A stretch of DNA of 64,000 nucleotides from CAVVYJ01 sp963752495 (GCA_963752495.1 CAVVYJ010000001.1:124001-188000); one strand, 5' to 3'. Numbered from the stretch's first letter, positions 45,451-55,227 are shown. The notes: generated by a model not told the origin, from the letters alone. Numbers and translations are program-made.

Positions 45451-46074
45451 ATGACAGAGCAATTGAATAAAAGGGGAAAGTTCATCACGCTTGAGGGCAT
45501 GGATGGCGCAGGTAAAAGCACGCATATTCTGGATATCATTGATCAGTTAGAAGCGCGCGGGCACTATGTCGTTTCAACTCGTGAACCAGGCGGTACGGCG
45601 CTTGGCGAGCAACTGAGGGAGATTTTGTTACACAAGCACATGCATCCTGAAACAGAAACATTGTTAATGTTTGCCGCAAGGCGCGAACATATTGCCAATA
45701 TCATCGAACCGGCTCTGGCGCAGGGAGCCTATGTCATTTCAGACCGATTTACTGATGCCACTTATGCTTATCAATCAGGTGCAAGAGGCGTACCAAAAGA
45801 CAAGATCAAACAACTGGAAACATGGGTGCAGGGTGATTTGCAACCTGATTTAACGTTACTATTTGATGTGCCTGTTGAAGTTAGCCTGAAAAGACTTGAA
45901 AATGCGCGTGAACCCGACAAGTTTGAGCGCGAAAATACTGAGTTTTTCAAAAAATTGCGTAACGAGTATCTTAGGCGTGCCAAAGAAAATCCACATCGTT
46001 TCCGCATAATTAATGCAAACCAAACATTAAATGAAGTTAAAGCAGAAGTTAAAGAAGTTATTTCAACTATTTAA
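45451..46074 (+). CDS. tmk: Thymidylate kinase
   Basis: Phosphorylates dTMP to dTDP. It has 207 residues with P-loop LEGMDGAGKSTH, STREPGGTALGEQLR and SDRFTDATYAYQSGARG. The ATG directly follows the mltG stop. Confidence 0.96.
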   Translation: MTEQLNKRGKFITLEGMDGAGKSTHILDIIDQLEARGHYVVSTREPGGTALGEQLREILLHKHMHPETETLLMFAARREHIANIIEPALAQGAYVISDRFTDATYAYQSGARGVPKDKIKQLETWVQGDLQPDLTLLFDVPVEVSLKRLENAREPDKFERENTEFFKKLRNEYLRRAKENPHRFRIINANQTLNEVKAEVKEVISTI

Positions 46075-46090
46075 TTTTAAATATATTTTT

Positions 46091-47086
46091 ATGTATAAAT
46101 GGCAAGAACCACAGTGGAATAGTTTAATCAAACGAAAAGATACGCTCCCACATGCGCTACTTTTGCGTGGTCGGGCAGGGGTTGGCAAACACGACTTTGC
46201 GCTCGATCTGGCGAGCGCCCTATTATGCATGCAACCCAGCTCACAAAAAGCTTGTGGTGTATGTGCAAGTTGCTTATGGCTAAAAGAAGGTAATCATCCA
46301 GACTTTCGTTTAATCTCGCCAGAAGATAACGATGCTGGCGATGATACCAATGAACTTAAATCCAAGAAAAAATCCTCGAAGAAAAGCCAAATATCTGTGG
46401 CGCAAATTCGACAACTCTATGATTATTTGAGTCTTTCTACGCACCAGGTTCACGGTAAACGCATTGTTTTGATATCTCCAGCAGAGATGCTTAATGCCTC
46501 ATCTGCAAACGCTCTACTAAAAATGCTAGAGGAACCGCCGGCAAACACTTTGTTTATATTGGTCAGTAGCCAGCCACAGCGTTTGTTGCCAACAATCATC
46601 AGTCGCTGTCAAGCTGTTGAAATGCCTATTCCAGAAAAAGTAATGGCGTTAAGCTGGCTAGGCGAACAGGGCGTAAAACAGGCCGAAATCGCGCTTGGCT
46701 ACGCCGGTGGCGCTCCTTTATTGGCGCTACAAATTCAAGAGCAATTTGAAACAAATAACGGTTTGATCAATCAGCTAGCGCTGGGCGCAAAGCTTGACCC
46801 TTTTGCCTCTGCACCCATGTTTATGAGTTTAGGCATGGAGCGCGCACTAGACACATTGCAAAAGTGGATATTTGATCTGATTAGTTGCAAACTTACACAG
46901 CAATTCCATTACCATTCTCAACAAGTCAGCGCTTTGCAAGCGCTTTGTAAAAGCGTAAACTTGCGTCTATTGTTACGCTTTCAACAAACGCTGGTTGAGG
47001 TGAAAAAAACGTTAAATCATCCCCTTAGCAATGAGATGCAGCTTGAAAATGTGTTGTTGCAATACACGCATATTTTTAAAAATTAA
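46091..47086 (+). CDS. holB: DNA polymerase III subunit delta'
   Basis: Clamp-loader subunit. It has 331 residues from ATG 46091, with the degenerate P-loop GRAGVGKHDFAL, a zinc module CGVCASCLWLKEGNHPD and the SRC motif in IISRCQAVEMPIP. The frame is open to 46031 inside tmk, but the conserved MYKWQEPQWNSL start is at 46091. The region just before it is AT-rich with no Shine-Dalgarno. Confidence 0.93.
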   Translation: MYKWQEPQWNSLIKRKDTLPHALLLRGRAGVGKHDFALDLASALLCMQPSSQKACGVCASCLWLKEGNHPDFRLISPEDNDAGDDTNELKSKKKSSKKSQISVAQIRQLYDYLSLSTHQVHGKRIVLISPAEMLNASSANALLKMLEEPPANTLFILVSSQPQRLLPTIISRCQAVEMPIPEKVMALSWLGEQGVKQAEIALGYAGGAPLLALQIQEQFETNNGLINQLALGAKLDPFASAPMFMSLGMERALDTLQKWIFDLISCKLTQQFHYHSQQVSALQALCKSVNLRLLLRFQQTLVEVKKTLNHPLSNEMQLENVLLQYTHIFKN

Positions 47087-47104
47087 TGAGAAAAGAGCTA
47101 TAAA

Positions 47105-47479
47105 TTGAGCATGGATCCAGGCACCGATCAGCAGGCAGCAATCAATAAACCAGGCGTACTGTCACTGGCAATTAAAGAAAAATCAGCCTTGTATGCAGCT
47201 TATATGCCATACGTTAAAGGCGGTGGCTTGTTCATTCCAACAAACAAGAACTTCAAAATGGGCGAAGAAGTTTTTATGTTGCTGAGCTTGGTCGACGATC
47301 CTGTCAAACTTAAAGTGGTTGGCAAAGTGATTTGGATTACACCAGTGGCGCATACCAATCGACCACAGGGCATCGGCGTGCAATTTAGCGAAAAAGATGG
47401 TGGCATTGAGGTGAAGAACAAAATTGAAGGCATTTTGGGTGGCGCACTTAAAACAAACCGCCCAACCCATACCATGTAA
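47105..47479 (+). CDS. PilZ domain protein
   Basis: A 124-residue single PilZ domain next to holB, resembling the type IV pilus protein PilZ. It contains GGGLFIPTNKNFKMGEEVFML and GKVIWITP. The RxxxR c-di-GMP motif is not evident, as in the founding PilZ of Pseudomonas, which does not bind c-di-GMP. TTG 47105 is better spaced from AAGAG than ATG 47111. The holB-pilZ-tatD order is conserved in beta- and gammaproteobacteria. Confidence 0.9.
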   Translation: MSMDPGTDQQAAINKPGVLSLAIKEKSALYAAYMPYVKGGGLFIPTNKNFKMGEEVFMLLSLVDDPVKLKVVGKVIWITPVAHTNRPQGIGVQFSEKDGGIEVKNKIEGILGGALKTNRPTHTM

Positions 47480-47494
47480 TATGCCTGTGACTTT

Positions 47495-48271
47495 ATGTTA
47501 GTTGATTCACATTGCCATCTTAATTTTCCTGAATTATCCGAAAATATACAATCTGTTAGAGACTTGATGCAAGCCGAAGAAGTAGGGCATGCACTGTGCG
47601 TTTCAGTCACTTTAGATAAATTTCCCGAAGTGCTCGCTTTGGCCGACCAATACAACAATTTCTTTGCCTCTGTCGGTGTGCATCCTGATTACGAAGATAT
47701 CGAAGAGCCTACTGTTGACGTGCTTGTCAGCCTTGCAAATCACCCAAAAGTCGTGGCGATTGGCGAGACCGGGCTAGATTATTTTCGTTTGTCGGGTGAT
47801 TTAGAGTGGCAGCGTACGCGTTTTCGCACCCACATCCGTGCAGCAATTTTAGCTAAAAAACCGCTCATCATACATACCAGAAGCGCTGCAGATGACACTT
47901 TACGCATCATGCGAGAAGAGGGTGCAGCGCAAATTGGAGGTGTGATGCACTGTTTTACGGAAAGCTTGGAGGTCGCGCAGCAAGCCATCTCTATGGGATT
48001 TTATATTTCATTTTCCGGTATTGTGACATTCAAAAATGCAACACAATTAAAAGAAGTTGCGCAAAACATTCCGCTAGAGAAAATTTTAGTCGAAACAGAC
48101 TCGCCATATCTCGCGCCTGTTCCGTTTCGCGGTAAAACCAATCAACCAGCTTATGTGAAATATGTCGCACAAGAAATCGCCAATTTGCGTGGTATAGCTT
48201 TAGATGAAGTGATGCAGGCCACTACAGACAATTTCTTTAACTTATTTCGTGCTGCACGGCCATGCAACTAA
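47495..48271 (+). CDS. tatD: TatD family metal-dependent hydrolase
   Basis: TIM-barrel hydrolase, usually with DNase activity. It has 258 residues with ligands in DSHCHLNFPEL, GETGLDYF, HTRSAADD, HCFTES and VETDSPYLAP. Its last ten bases overlap the next gene. TatD, YcfH and YjjV are similar; the position after pilZ matches YcfH. Confidence 0.92.
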   Translation: MLVDSHCHLNFPELSENIQSVRDLMQAEEVGHALCVSVTLDKFPEVLALADQYNNFFASVGVHPDYEDIEEPTVDVLVSLANHPKVVAIGETGLDYFRLSGDLEWQRTRFRTHIRAAILAKKPLIIHTRSAADDTLRIMREEGAAQIGGVMHCFTESLEVAQQAISMGFYISFSGIVTFKNATQLKEVAQNIPLEKILVETDSPYLAPVPFRGKTNQPAYVKYVAQEIANLRGIALDEVMQATTDNFFNLFRAARPCN

Positions 48272-49026
48272 CTATACTGGGGGCGGGCTCGAGCGCAGGG
48301 ACGCCAGCGGTTGGCTGTGATTGCAAAACGTGCACTTCAACTAATCCGCGCAACAAACGAACGCGATGCTCTAGCTTTGTGATGTTGGACTCAGGCGAAG
48401 TGATTTTAATCGACACCGGTCCAGACTTGCGCCTTCAATCATTAAGGGAAGGGCTTAGACGCGTGGATGCTGTTCTATATACGCATACACACGCAGATCA
48501 TTTGCATGGGATTGATGATTTACGTGCTTTTTGCCAGTTGCAGCGCAAGCAGATTCCGCTTTATACGTATCCCGATGCCGTAGAGCACATTAAAGCAAAG
48601 TTTGGCTACACATTACGCGACCCAAGTGACTTTTGGGAGATTCCTGTACTTTCAATTAATAAGATTGAAAAGCCTTTCGAACTGTTCGGTCATCAAATTA
48701 CACCCATTCCAGTATTTCATGGCAGGTCACAAATTTATGGTTACCGTATTAATAACTTTGCCTACATGACCGATGTTTCGTCCATCCCTGACGAGTCATT
48801 TGCTTTATTGCAAGGTCTGGATTTATTGCTGATTGATTGTCTGCGCGTTGACAAACATCCTACACATATAAATATTGAACAAAGTTTGCAGTATGTTAGT
48901 CAGATAAATGCGAAACAAAGTGTTTTGATTCATATGACGCATGATTTAGAATACGAGTCTTTGACAAAAATGCTGCCAAGCAACGTCGTTGTAGGATATG
49001 ACGGCTTAAAATTGCAATTTAGCTAG
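48262..49026 (+). CDS. MBL-fold metallo-hydrolase, PhnP-like
   Basis: A 254-residue metallo-beta-lactamase-fold phosphodiesterase candidate. The metal motif is THTHADHLHGIDD. The N-terminal GCDCKTCTS and nearby Cys recall the extra structural zinc site of PhnP. Later ligands lie in IPVFHGRSQ, YMTDVSS and HMTHDLEY. No phosphonate genes are nearby, so PhnP function is not implied. Confidence 0.87.
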   Translation: MQLTILGAGSSAGTPAVGCDCKTCTSTNPRNKRTRCSSFVMLDSGEVILIDTGPDLRLQSLREGLRRVDAVLYTHTHADHLHGIDDLRAFCQLQRKQIPLYTYPDAVEHIKAKFGYTLRDPSDFWEIPVLSINKIEKPFELFGHQITPIPVFHGRSQIYGYRINNFAYMTDVSSIPDESFALLQGLDLLLIDCLRVDKHPTHINIEQSLQYVSQINAKQSVLIHMTHDLEYESLTKMLPSNVVVGYDGLKLQFS

Positions 49027-49082
49027 CGTGTCAACAAAGTAGCATTCAAGAACGTTTAAATAGAAAATTTTGGGGTTATATA

Positions 49083-49457
49083 ATGAACTACAACGTATTT
49101 AAAAAAATGGGCATAGCCCTTACCATTGCTGCGATTGCAATAATCGGTCAGGCACATGCTGCCGGGAAGACTTATACTGAAAACGAGTTTTTAAACAGCT
49201 TTAGCGGTAAGTCTAAGAAAGTTGTTTCAGATAAATTAGGAGCACCGGTCAAGAAAGAGCTTTCGGTAAAACCGACTAACGCAAATACAATGCTTGCCGG
49301 CAAAGTAAAAGAAGATAAGACTTCGAAGCCAGTTAAAGTTGAGATGTGGTATTACAAAAATATTGTGAAATACGATCCTAAACGCACATACAAAGAAACC
49401 GAGATTACTTTTGTGAATGATCGTGTGATGAATATTGCTTTTTTTAACAATAGGTAA
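49083..49457 (+). CDS. Small exported protein of unknown function
   Basis: A 124-residue protein with a signal peptide cut near AHAAGKTY. The mature part is Lys-rich, with FLNSFSGKSKKVVSDKLGAP and a beta-rich end (VEMWYYKN, EITFVNDRVMNIAFF). The pattern of a small helix, GAP turn and WYYKN strand recalls BamE/SmpA-like folds, but there is no lipobox Cys and I would not name it. It lies alone between the metallo-hydrolase and ccmA, with a hairpin after it. Confidence 0.75.
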   Translation: MNYNVFKKMGIALTIAAIAIIGQAHAAGKTYTENEFLNSFSGKSKKVVSDKLGAPVKKELSVKPTNANTMLAGKVKEDKTSKPVKVEMWYYKNIVKYDPKRTYKETEITFVNDRVMNIAFFNNR

Positions 49458-49473
49458 GTGATTGTTTAAAAAT

Positions 49474-49500
49474 AAATAAGCCGATTCTATCGGTTTATTT
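49474..49500 (+). terminator. Hairpin after the small exported protein gene
   Basis: AAATAAGCCGAT (49474-49485) pairs with ATCGGTTTATTT (49489-49500), with one G-T pair and a TCT loop, so the T-rich arm doubles as the tail. Confidence 0.6.
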
Positions 49501-49617
49501 ACTACTTGTTTACTTCGTATAATGTATATTATGTTAAATAATATAAGTGCGTGCAACATTCTAAACCACAGCCCTTTCAAAAACGTTTAAAATAGCGTCT
49601 GTCGTATTGAGTTCGCC

Positions 49618-50256
49618 ATGAATCCTGAAATAACAAATAACATGCTAAGCGCTACCAATCTGCAATGCGTTCGTGGAGAACGTTTGCTTTTTAAAGACAT
49701 TTCATTTAACTTGGCGCGCGGAAGTTTGTTGTATATCGAAGGTGCAAACGGTAGCGGGAAAACGACATTACTCCGCAGCCTATGTGGGCTTTCAATGCCG
49801 CATTCAGGCAACATATGCTGGAATGGTGCTGAAACAAAATCTTTGGCAGAGGATTATGCCAGTCAAGTGCTTTATGTAGGGCATTTAGCGGGCATTAAAG
49901 ATGAGTTGACACCTGTTGAGAACTTGCGGTTTATTGCAAGCACAACTGGAACTGAAGTTTCGCGTGATGAAGCCTTGGTCGCGCTAACTAATCTGAATAT
50001 TGCCAGATGTGCTGATTTACCTACTCGCGTACTTTCTCAGGGGCAAAAACGACGTGTTGCCCTTGCCCGCTTATGGCTACAAAAATGTCCATTGTGGATA
50101 TTGGACGAACCTTTTACTGCCTTGGATCGTGCTGCCATCGTAACATTAACGGCGCATATCGAAAATTTTACAAGCAAGGGCGGCATAGTGATATTTACTT
50201 CGCACCAGGAGCCTGCTTTTAGCGCAACAGTGATGCAACATTTGCGGCTGGATTAA
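49618..50256 (+). CDS. ccmA: Heme exporter ATP-binding protein CcmA
   Basis: ATPase of the CcmABCD complex that releases heme-loaded CcmE. It has 212 residues with Walker A EGANGSGKTTLLRSL, signature LSQGQKRRVALARL and Walker B LWILDEPFTALD. ATG 49642 is a possible later start. It is the first gene of the ccm operon. Confidence 0.94.
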   Translation: MNPEITNNMLSATNLQCVRGERLLFKDISFNLARGSLLYIEGANGSGKTTLLRSLCGLSMPHSGNICWNGAETKSLAEDYASQVLYVGHLAGIKDELTPVENLRFIASTTGTEVSRDEALVALTNLNIARCADLPTRVLSQGQKRRVALARLWLQKCPLWILDEPFTALDRAAIVTLTAHIENFTSKGGIVIFTSHQEPAFSATVMQHLRLD

Positions 50257-50259
50257 AAA

Positions 50260-50946
50260 TTGGCGAATCACTTGAGTACCTTTGCAGTATTGTCCCGCAT
50301 CTTTTTACATGACATCCGTGTAGCATGGCGCCGCCGCTCAGATATTACCAGCGTCTTATTCTTTTTTATTATCGCTACAAGCCTTTTTCCACTTGGCTTA
50401 GGGGCTGATCCCAAATTACTGCACGCTATTGCACCTAGCGTTATATGGGTGTGCGCCCTACTTTCTTGTATGCTCTCGTTGCCTAGCATATTTGCTGGTG
50501 ATTATGCAGATGGCACACTAGAACAGCTTATAATGTCGAACCAACCGACCGTATTGATTGTGCTCATGAAAACTCTTGCGCACTGGGTGCTTTCCGGTTT
50601 GCCGCTGATATTGGTAGCGCCAATCATTGGACTGCAATTTAACTTGAACTCGAGTGAACTACAGACGCTTGCAATTTCACTATTGTTAGGCACGCCAACA
50701 CTCAGCTTGATTGGCAGCATAGGTGGCGCACTCACGCTGGGTGTTCGTGGCAGTGGCGTGTTAATCGCACTCTTGATTTTGCCGCTCTACATTCCCGTAC
50801 TCGTATTTGGGGCAGGCGCTGTAAATGCTGTATCCATTGGCATGAGCGCAAGTGGCGGCTTATCCTTATTAGGCGCTATGTTGGCGCTATCGCTTGTATT
50901 TGCACCGTTGGCAGCAAGCGTTGCGGTAAAGATTGCGATTGAATAA
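50260..50946 (+). CDS. ccmB: Heme exporter membrane protein CcmB
   Basis: Six-TM permease partner of CcmA. It has 228 residues and contains the conserved FAGDYADGTLEQL loop. The start is TTG, three bases after ccmA. Confidence 0.94.
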   Translation: MANHLSTFAVLSRIFLHDIRVAWRRRSDITSVLFFFIIATSLFPLGLGADPKLLHAIAPSVIWVCALLSCMLSLPSIFAGDYADGTLEQLIMSNQPTVLIVLMKTLAHWVLSGLPLILVAPIIGLQFNLNSSELQTLAISLLLGTPTLSLIGSIGGALTLGVRGSGVLIALLILPLYIPVLVFGAGAVNAVSIGMSASGGLSLLGAMLALSLVFAPLAASVAVKIAIE

Positions 50947-50991
50947 ATTTAAATGTGGTCAACATGAACATCTCGAAAGCGTTACGATTGT

Positions 50992-51717
50992 ATGAATTGG
51001 CTTAAGTACTCTTCCCCACAAACCTTTTACCCACTTGCTGGTAAGCTTATTCCATGGTTTGCTGCCAGCGCCGCCCTGCTCATTCTGTATGGCTTGTATA
51101 TTGGCTTGCTGATAGCGCCGACTGACTTTCAGCAAGGTGAGGGCTATCGCATTATTTTTGTGCACGTGCCTGCCGCGTGGTTTTCAATGTTTTTATATGT
51201 ATTAATGGCTACGTATGCCGCATTGGGCTTGGCATTGAATGCAAGACTCTCTTACATGATGGCTTCTAGCATAGCTCCTACAGGTGCCATGTTCACTTTT
51301 GTTGCGCTGGTGACGGGCGCATTTTGGGGAAAGCCGATGTGGGGGGCGTGGTGGGTGTGGGACGCGCGCTTAACTTCTGAACTAATTCTACTATTTTTGT
51401 ACATAGGATATATGTCACTACAAGCAGCGATTGATGATAAGCGTCGTGCAGATCGCGCCAGTGCAGTTTTAGCGATTGTTGGTGTAATTAATGTGCCGAT
51501 TATATATTTCTCGGTAAAATGGTGGAATACGCTACATCAGGGCGCTTCAGTGAGTTTAACCAAATCACCGGCCATGGCATCGATTATGCTCAAAGGCATG
51601 CTCGTCATGGCGATTGGATTCTGGCTTTATAGCATCGTAGTAATTTTATTGCGCGTCCGCAGAGAAATTGAGGACAGGGAACGTAGCGCAATCAGGTTGC
51701 AAGACATCAAAGAGTAA
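50992..51717 (+). CDS. ccmC: Heme lyase/exporter protein CcmC
   Basis: Six-TM protein that attaches heme to CcmE. It has 241 residues with the tryptophan-rich WWD motif GKPMWGAWWVWDARLTSEL and FVHVPAAWFSMF with a heme-axial His. It is complete. Confidence 0.95.
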   Translation: MNWLKYSSPQTFYPLAGKLIPWFAASAALLILYGLYIGLLIAPTDFQQGEGYRIIFVHVPAAWFSMFLYVLMATYAALGLALNARLSYMMASSIAPTGAMFTFVALVTGAFWGKPMWGAWWVWDARLTSELILLFLYIGYMSLQAAIDDKRRADRASAVLAIVGVINVPIIYFSVKWWNTLHQGASVSLTKSPAMASIMLKGMLVMAIGFWLYSIVVILLRVRREIEDRERSAIRLQDIKE

Positions 51718-51735
51718 ATTCTTAAGGATTTAAAA

Positions 51736-51897
51736 ATGCAGTGGAATAGTTTGAATGATTTTTTAAATATGGGCGGTTATGCATTTTATGTTTGGGTATC
51801 GTTTGCCGTCACCTTTGGCTGTATGGGTATTGAGTTGTGGTTACTCCGTGCGCGTAGCATGAGTAATCAAAAGTTAAACGCAAAGGTAGATGCATAA
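51736..51897 (+). CDS. ccmD: Heme exporter protein CcmD
   Basis: A 53-residue single-TM protein beginning MQWNSLNDFLNMGGYAFYVW, with the conserved small N-terminal motif and a basic cytoplasmic end. It stabilises the CcmABC-CcmE complex. Its stop overlaps the ccmE ATG by one base. Confidence 0.9.
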   Translation: MQWNSLNDFLNMGGYAFYVWVSFAVTFGCMGIELWLLRARSMSNQKLNAKVDA

Positions 51898-52352
51898 TGA
51901 AAGCACGTCACAAGCGCATCGCAATGATAGTAGCGGGCATCGTTGTCTTAGCCATTGCAGCTGCACTACTCTTGAAATCATTTCGCAGTAATTTAGTGTT
52001 TTTTTTCACGCCTACACAAGTGGTTAATGGAGAGGCGCCTAAAGAAGGCAATTTTCGTATTGGTGGCTTGGTAGAAACTGGCAGTTTAGAACGCTTGGCA
52101 AATGGTACTCAGGTTAAGTTTAAGGTAACAGATACCGCTAAAAGTATGCAGGTTGTTTACACAGGCATATTGCCTGATTTGTTTAAAGAAGGAAAAGGCG
52201 TCGTTGCACAAGGAAAATTTGGCAAAGATGGCATATTTGAAGCAGATCAGGTGCTCGCAAAGCATGATGAAAACTACATGCCCCCAGAAGCTGCAGAAGC
52301 ATTAAAGAAGGCACAGGAAAACAATGCCTACTCTACTGGAGCTAAGAAATGA
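51897..52352 (+). CDS. ccmE: Cytochrome c maturation protein CcmE
   Basis: Periplasmic heme chaperone with one N-terminal TM anchor and an OB-fold domain (FRIGGLVETGSL). The heme-linking His is in LAKHDENYMPPE, the HxxNY-type motif. It has 151 residues and overlaps ccmF by four bases. Confidence 0.95.
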   Translation: MKARHKRIAMIVAGIVVLAIAAALLLKSFRSNLVFFFTPTQVVNGEAPKEGNFRIGGLVETGSLERLANGTQVKFKVTDTAKSMQVVYTGILPDLFKEGKGVVAQGKFGKDGIFEADQVLAKHDENYMPPEAAEALKKAQENNAYSTGAKK

Positions 52353-54295
52353 TTGCTGAAATCGGTCATTTATTACTTGTTTTGGCGCTGCTAACTGCTT
52401 TTATTCAAAGCTTTTTACCTTTTGCTGGCCTCGCAAAAAACAATACGAAGTTACTAAGTATTGCAAACCCCGCTGCCCGCATGCAAGCCATGTTAATTTT
52501 GCTCTCTTTTTTGTGTCTGGAATATGCATTCTATAGCAACGACTTCTCTGTACTTTACGTTGCTTCCACTTCCAATTCAAACCTACCATTAGTTTATCGG
52601 CTAGCCGCCATATGGGGCGGCCACGAAGGCTCAATGCTGCTCTGGGTCTCAATTTTGGCATTATGGACGCTTGCCGTAACTTTTTTTGCTAAAGCCTTAC
52701 CTCTTAGCTTCCGAGCGACTTTGATTGCAGTCATGGGCTTAGTAAGTGCCGGGTTTTTAATGTTTATTTTATTCACTTCCAACCCATTCGAGCGTCTTAT
52801 TCCTGCAGCTCTAGATGGGCGTGATTTAAATCCATTACTGCAGGATCCTGGTATGGTATTTCACCCACCGCTCTTATATATGGGGTATGTGGGATTTTCT
52901 GTAGCATTCGCATTCGCCATTGCCGCATTGCTGGGTGGTCGCCTAGACGTTACTTGGGCGCGCTGGACTAGGCCTTGGACAACGGCAGCTTGGATATTTC
53001 TTACACTTGGGATTGCTCTTGGTAGCCGTTGGGCTTATTACGAACTTGGTTGGGGTGGCTGGTGGTTTTGGGATGCAGTAGAAAACGCATCTTTTATGCC
53101 GTGGCTGGTTGGCACAGCACTCATTCACTCACTTGCTGTCACTGAAAAACGTGATGCCTTCAAGGCATGGACAGTTTTGCTTTCTATTTCTGCGTTTTCG
53201 TTAAGTCTACTTGGCACATTTTTAGTGCGCTCCGGCGTGCTTACTTCGGTGCACGCATTTGCTACCGACCCGAGTCGCGGCATGTTCATCCTACTCTTTC
53301 TTGCGATTGTGATTGGTGGCGCACTACTGCTGTTCGCAGTACGTGCTCCTACAGTTGGCCTAGGCGAAAAGTTTGATCTTGTTTCACGCGAATCACTGCT
53401 GCTTGCCAATAATGTGGTACTCATTGTGGCAGCGAGCTCGGTATTATTAGGAACATTGTATCCATTGTTCATAGATGCAATGGGCATGGGTAAGATTTCT
53501 GTTGGGCCACCGTATTTTGACGCAGTTTTTGTCGCCATTATGGCGCCAGGTATATTTTTAATGGGTATCGGTCCGGTTGCTAAATGGAAAAAAGCAACTG
53601 CGCCAGAGCTCTTTATTAAGCTTCAATGGGCTTTAGGAGTGAGTGTCGTCAGTGCGTTGCTAGTGCCAAGCGTGTTAGGAAAGCTCACACCAATGATTTT
53701 TGTGGGCCTTCTCATGGCATTTTGGGTGATGAGCTCTGTTTTCGTTACACTCCGCACCCGCCTGGAGGCCAATCAGAACGATACCTTATGGGGCAAGCTG
53801 AGATCAATTACACCCGCTTTCTATGGCATGCTAATGGCGCATTTTGGTTTGGCTATGTTTGTAATTGGCGTGACAATGGTCAAAGGGTATGAATTCGAGC
53901 AGGATTTACGCATGCAAGTTGGCGAAAGTGTTAATGTGCGTGGTTTTGACTTTCAATTTGATGGGACTAAGCCAATAAAAGGCCCTAACTATGTTGCTAA
54001 GCAAGGCATATTTCATGTAAGTAAAAATGGGCATAACATCGCCACCTTAACACCAGAGAAACGGCTTTATCCGGTGCAGGGATCCGTGATGACAGAGGCC
54101 TCTGTTTCAGCTGGCTTAATGCGCGATTTATACGTTTCACTAGGGGAGCAGATTGATCAAAAATCATGGAGCGTGCGTATCTATATCAAACCATTCGTGC
54201 AATGGATATGGGCTGGTGCATACCTAATGGCATTCGGCGGCATTCTGTCATTAGTTGATAGGCGTTATCGCACCAACAACAAAGCAAGAGATTAG
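52349..54295 (+). CDS. ccmF: Cytochrome c heme lyase CcmF
   Basis: Large inner-membrane protein (648 residues, about 15 TM segments) that transfers heme from CcmE to apocytochrome c. The WWD domain reads GWGGWWFWDAVENASFMPWL. HEGSMLLWVS and HPPLLYMGYVG are further conserved segments with His. It is full length. Confidence 0.95.
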   Translation: MIAEIGHLLLVLALLTAFIQSFLPFAGLAKNNTKLLSIANPAARMQAMLILLSFLCLEYAFYSNDFSVLYVASTSNSNLPLVYRLAAIWGGHEGSMLLWVSILALWTLAVTFFAKALPLSFRATLIAVMGLVSAGFLMFILFTSNPFERLIPAALDGRDLNPLLQDPGMVFHPPLLYMGYVGFSVAFAFAIAALLGGRLDVTWARWTRPWTTAAWIFLTLGIALGSRWAYYELGWGGWWFWDAVENASFMPWLVGTALIHSLAVTEKRDAFKAWTVLLSISAFSLSLLGTFLVRSGVLTSVHAFATDPSRGMFILLFLAIVIGGALLLFAVRAPTVGLGEKFDLVSRESLLLANNVVLIVAASSVLLGTLYPLFIDAMGMGKISVGPPYFDAVFVAIMAPGIFLMGIGPVAKWKKATAPELFIKLQWALGVSVVSALLVPSVLGKLTPMIFVGLLMAFWVMSSVFVTLRTRLEANQNDTLWGKLRSITPAFYGMLMAHFGLAMFVIGVTMVKGYEFEQDLRMQVGESVNVRGFDFQFDGTKPIKGPNYVAKQGIFHVSKNGHNIATLTPEKRLYPVQGSVMTEASVSAGLMRDLYVSLGEQIDQKSWSVRIYIKPFVQWIWAGAYLMAFGGILSLVDRRYRTNNKARD

Positions 54296-54298
54296 TAC

Positions 54299-54823
54299 AT
54301 GAAACTTAAATTAGCTTTACCGTTGCTACTCTTTGTTATCGTGATGGGCTTTTTAGCAAAAGGCTTGTTTCTTGATCCGCGTGAAGTACCCTCACCATTA
54401 ATAGGCAAGCAAGCGCCTGCATTCTCGGCGCCTGTTCTAGGCGATTCTGACAAACAATTTTCCTCTGCAGATATGCGAGGAAAGGTCTGGCTTTTGAATG
54501 TGTGGGCATCTTGGTGTGTGGCGTGCCGTGAAGAGCACCCTTTGCTAGTTGAAATGCGCCAACACAACATACCTATATATGGGCTTGCCTACAAGGACAC
54601 GGACGAAGAGGCATCTGCAGTGTTGAAAAGCATGGGGGATCCATACGTTTTAACCGCAACTGATGCCAATGGAAAAATTGGCATCGATTATGGAGTGTAC
54701 GGCGTGCCAGAGACCTATGTTATCGACAAACTCGGCGTTATTCGCTACAAACAAATCGGACCTATTACGCCTGCTGCGCTGCGCGATAAAATATTACCTT
54801 TGCTGGAAATGTTAGAAAAATGA
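54299..54823 (+). CDS. ccmG: Thiol:disulfide interchange protein CcmG/DsbE
   Basis: Membrane-anchored thioredoxin-fold protein reducing the CxxCH cysteines of apocytochrome c. It has 174 residues, one N-terminal TM segment, active site WASWCVACREEHP and cis-Pro in YGVPETYVID. It is coupled to ccmH by a four-base overlap. Confidence 0.94.
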   Translation: MKLKLALPLLLFVIVMGFLAKGLFLDPREVPSPLIGKQAPAFSAPVLGDSDKQFSSADMRGKVWLLNVWASWCVACREEHPLLVEMRQHNIPIYGLAYKDTDEEASAVLKSMGDPYVLTATDANGKIGIDYGVYGVPETYVIDKLGVIRYKQIGPITPAALRDKILPLLEMLEK

Positions 54824-55227
54824 GTCGATTTCTGAAACTATCACTGATTATCCTTGCGATTACCTCGTACGCGTCATTTAATGTGCATGCAACAAGCAAT
54901 CAAGACCAAGACCCAATAATCGAAGCACGTTTGAAAGCTTTGTCTGCCGAGTTGCGTTGTCTTGTTTGTCAAAACACGACATTAGCCGATTCCGACGCTC
55001 CACTAGCTAACGATCTCCGCAATGAGATACGCGCGCTCATGCAGCAAGGTAAAACTGACGAAGAAATAATTGCCTATTTGGTAGAACGCTATGGCGATTT
55101 TGTGCGGTATCGCCCACCGGTTCAGGCGAATACCGCTCTACTCTGGTTTGGCCCATTCATTATGCTTGTCATTGGTGCAATTACCCTTTTTATTGTGCTT
55201 AAAAAACGTAGCAAGCAAGCTGAATGA
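54820..55227 (+). CDS. ccmH: Cytochrome c-type biogenesis protein CcmH (short form)
   Basis: Thioredox partner of the heme lyase. It has 135 residues with a signal peptide, the redox motif LRCLVCQNTTLADSDA and a C-terminal TM helix. It lacks the TPR (CcmI) extension of E. coli CcmH, and no ccmI follows, since the next gene is convergent. Confidence 0.93.
   Translation: MSRFLKLSLIILAITSYASFNVHATSNQDQDPIIEARLKALSAELRCLVCQNTTLADSDAPLANDLRNEIRALMQQGKTDEEIIAYLVERYGDFVRYRPPVQANTALLWFGPFIMLVIGAITLFIVLKKRSKQAE

Noticed and set aside
46031..46090. N-terminal extension of holB into tmk
   Set aside because: The extra 20 residues are a Lys/Phe-rich out-of-frame reading of the tmk end and do not match the family.
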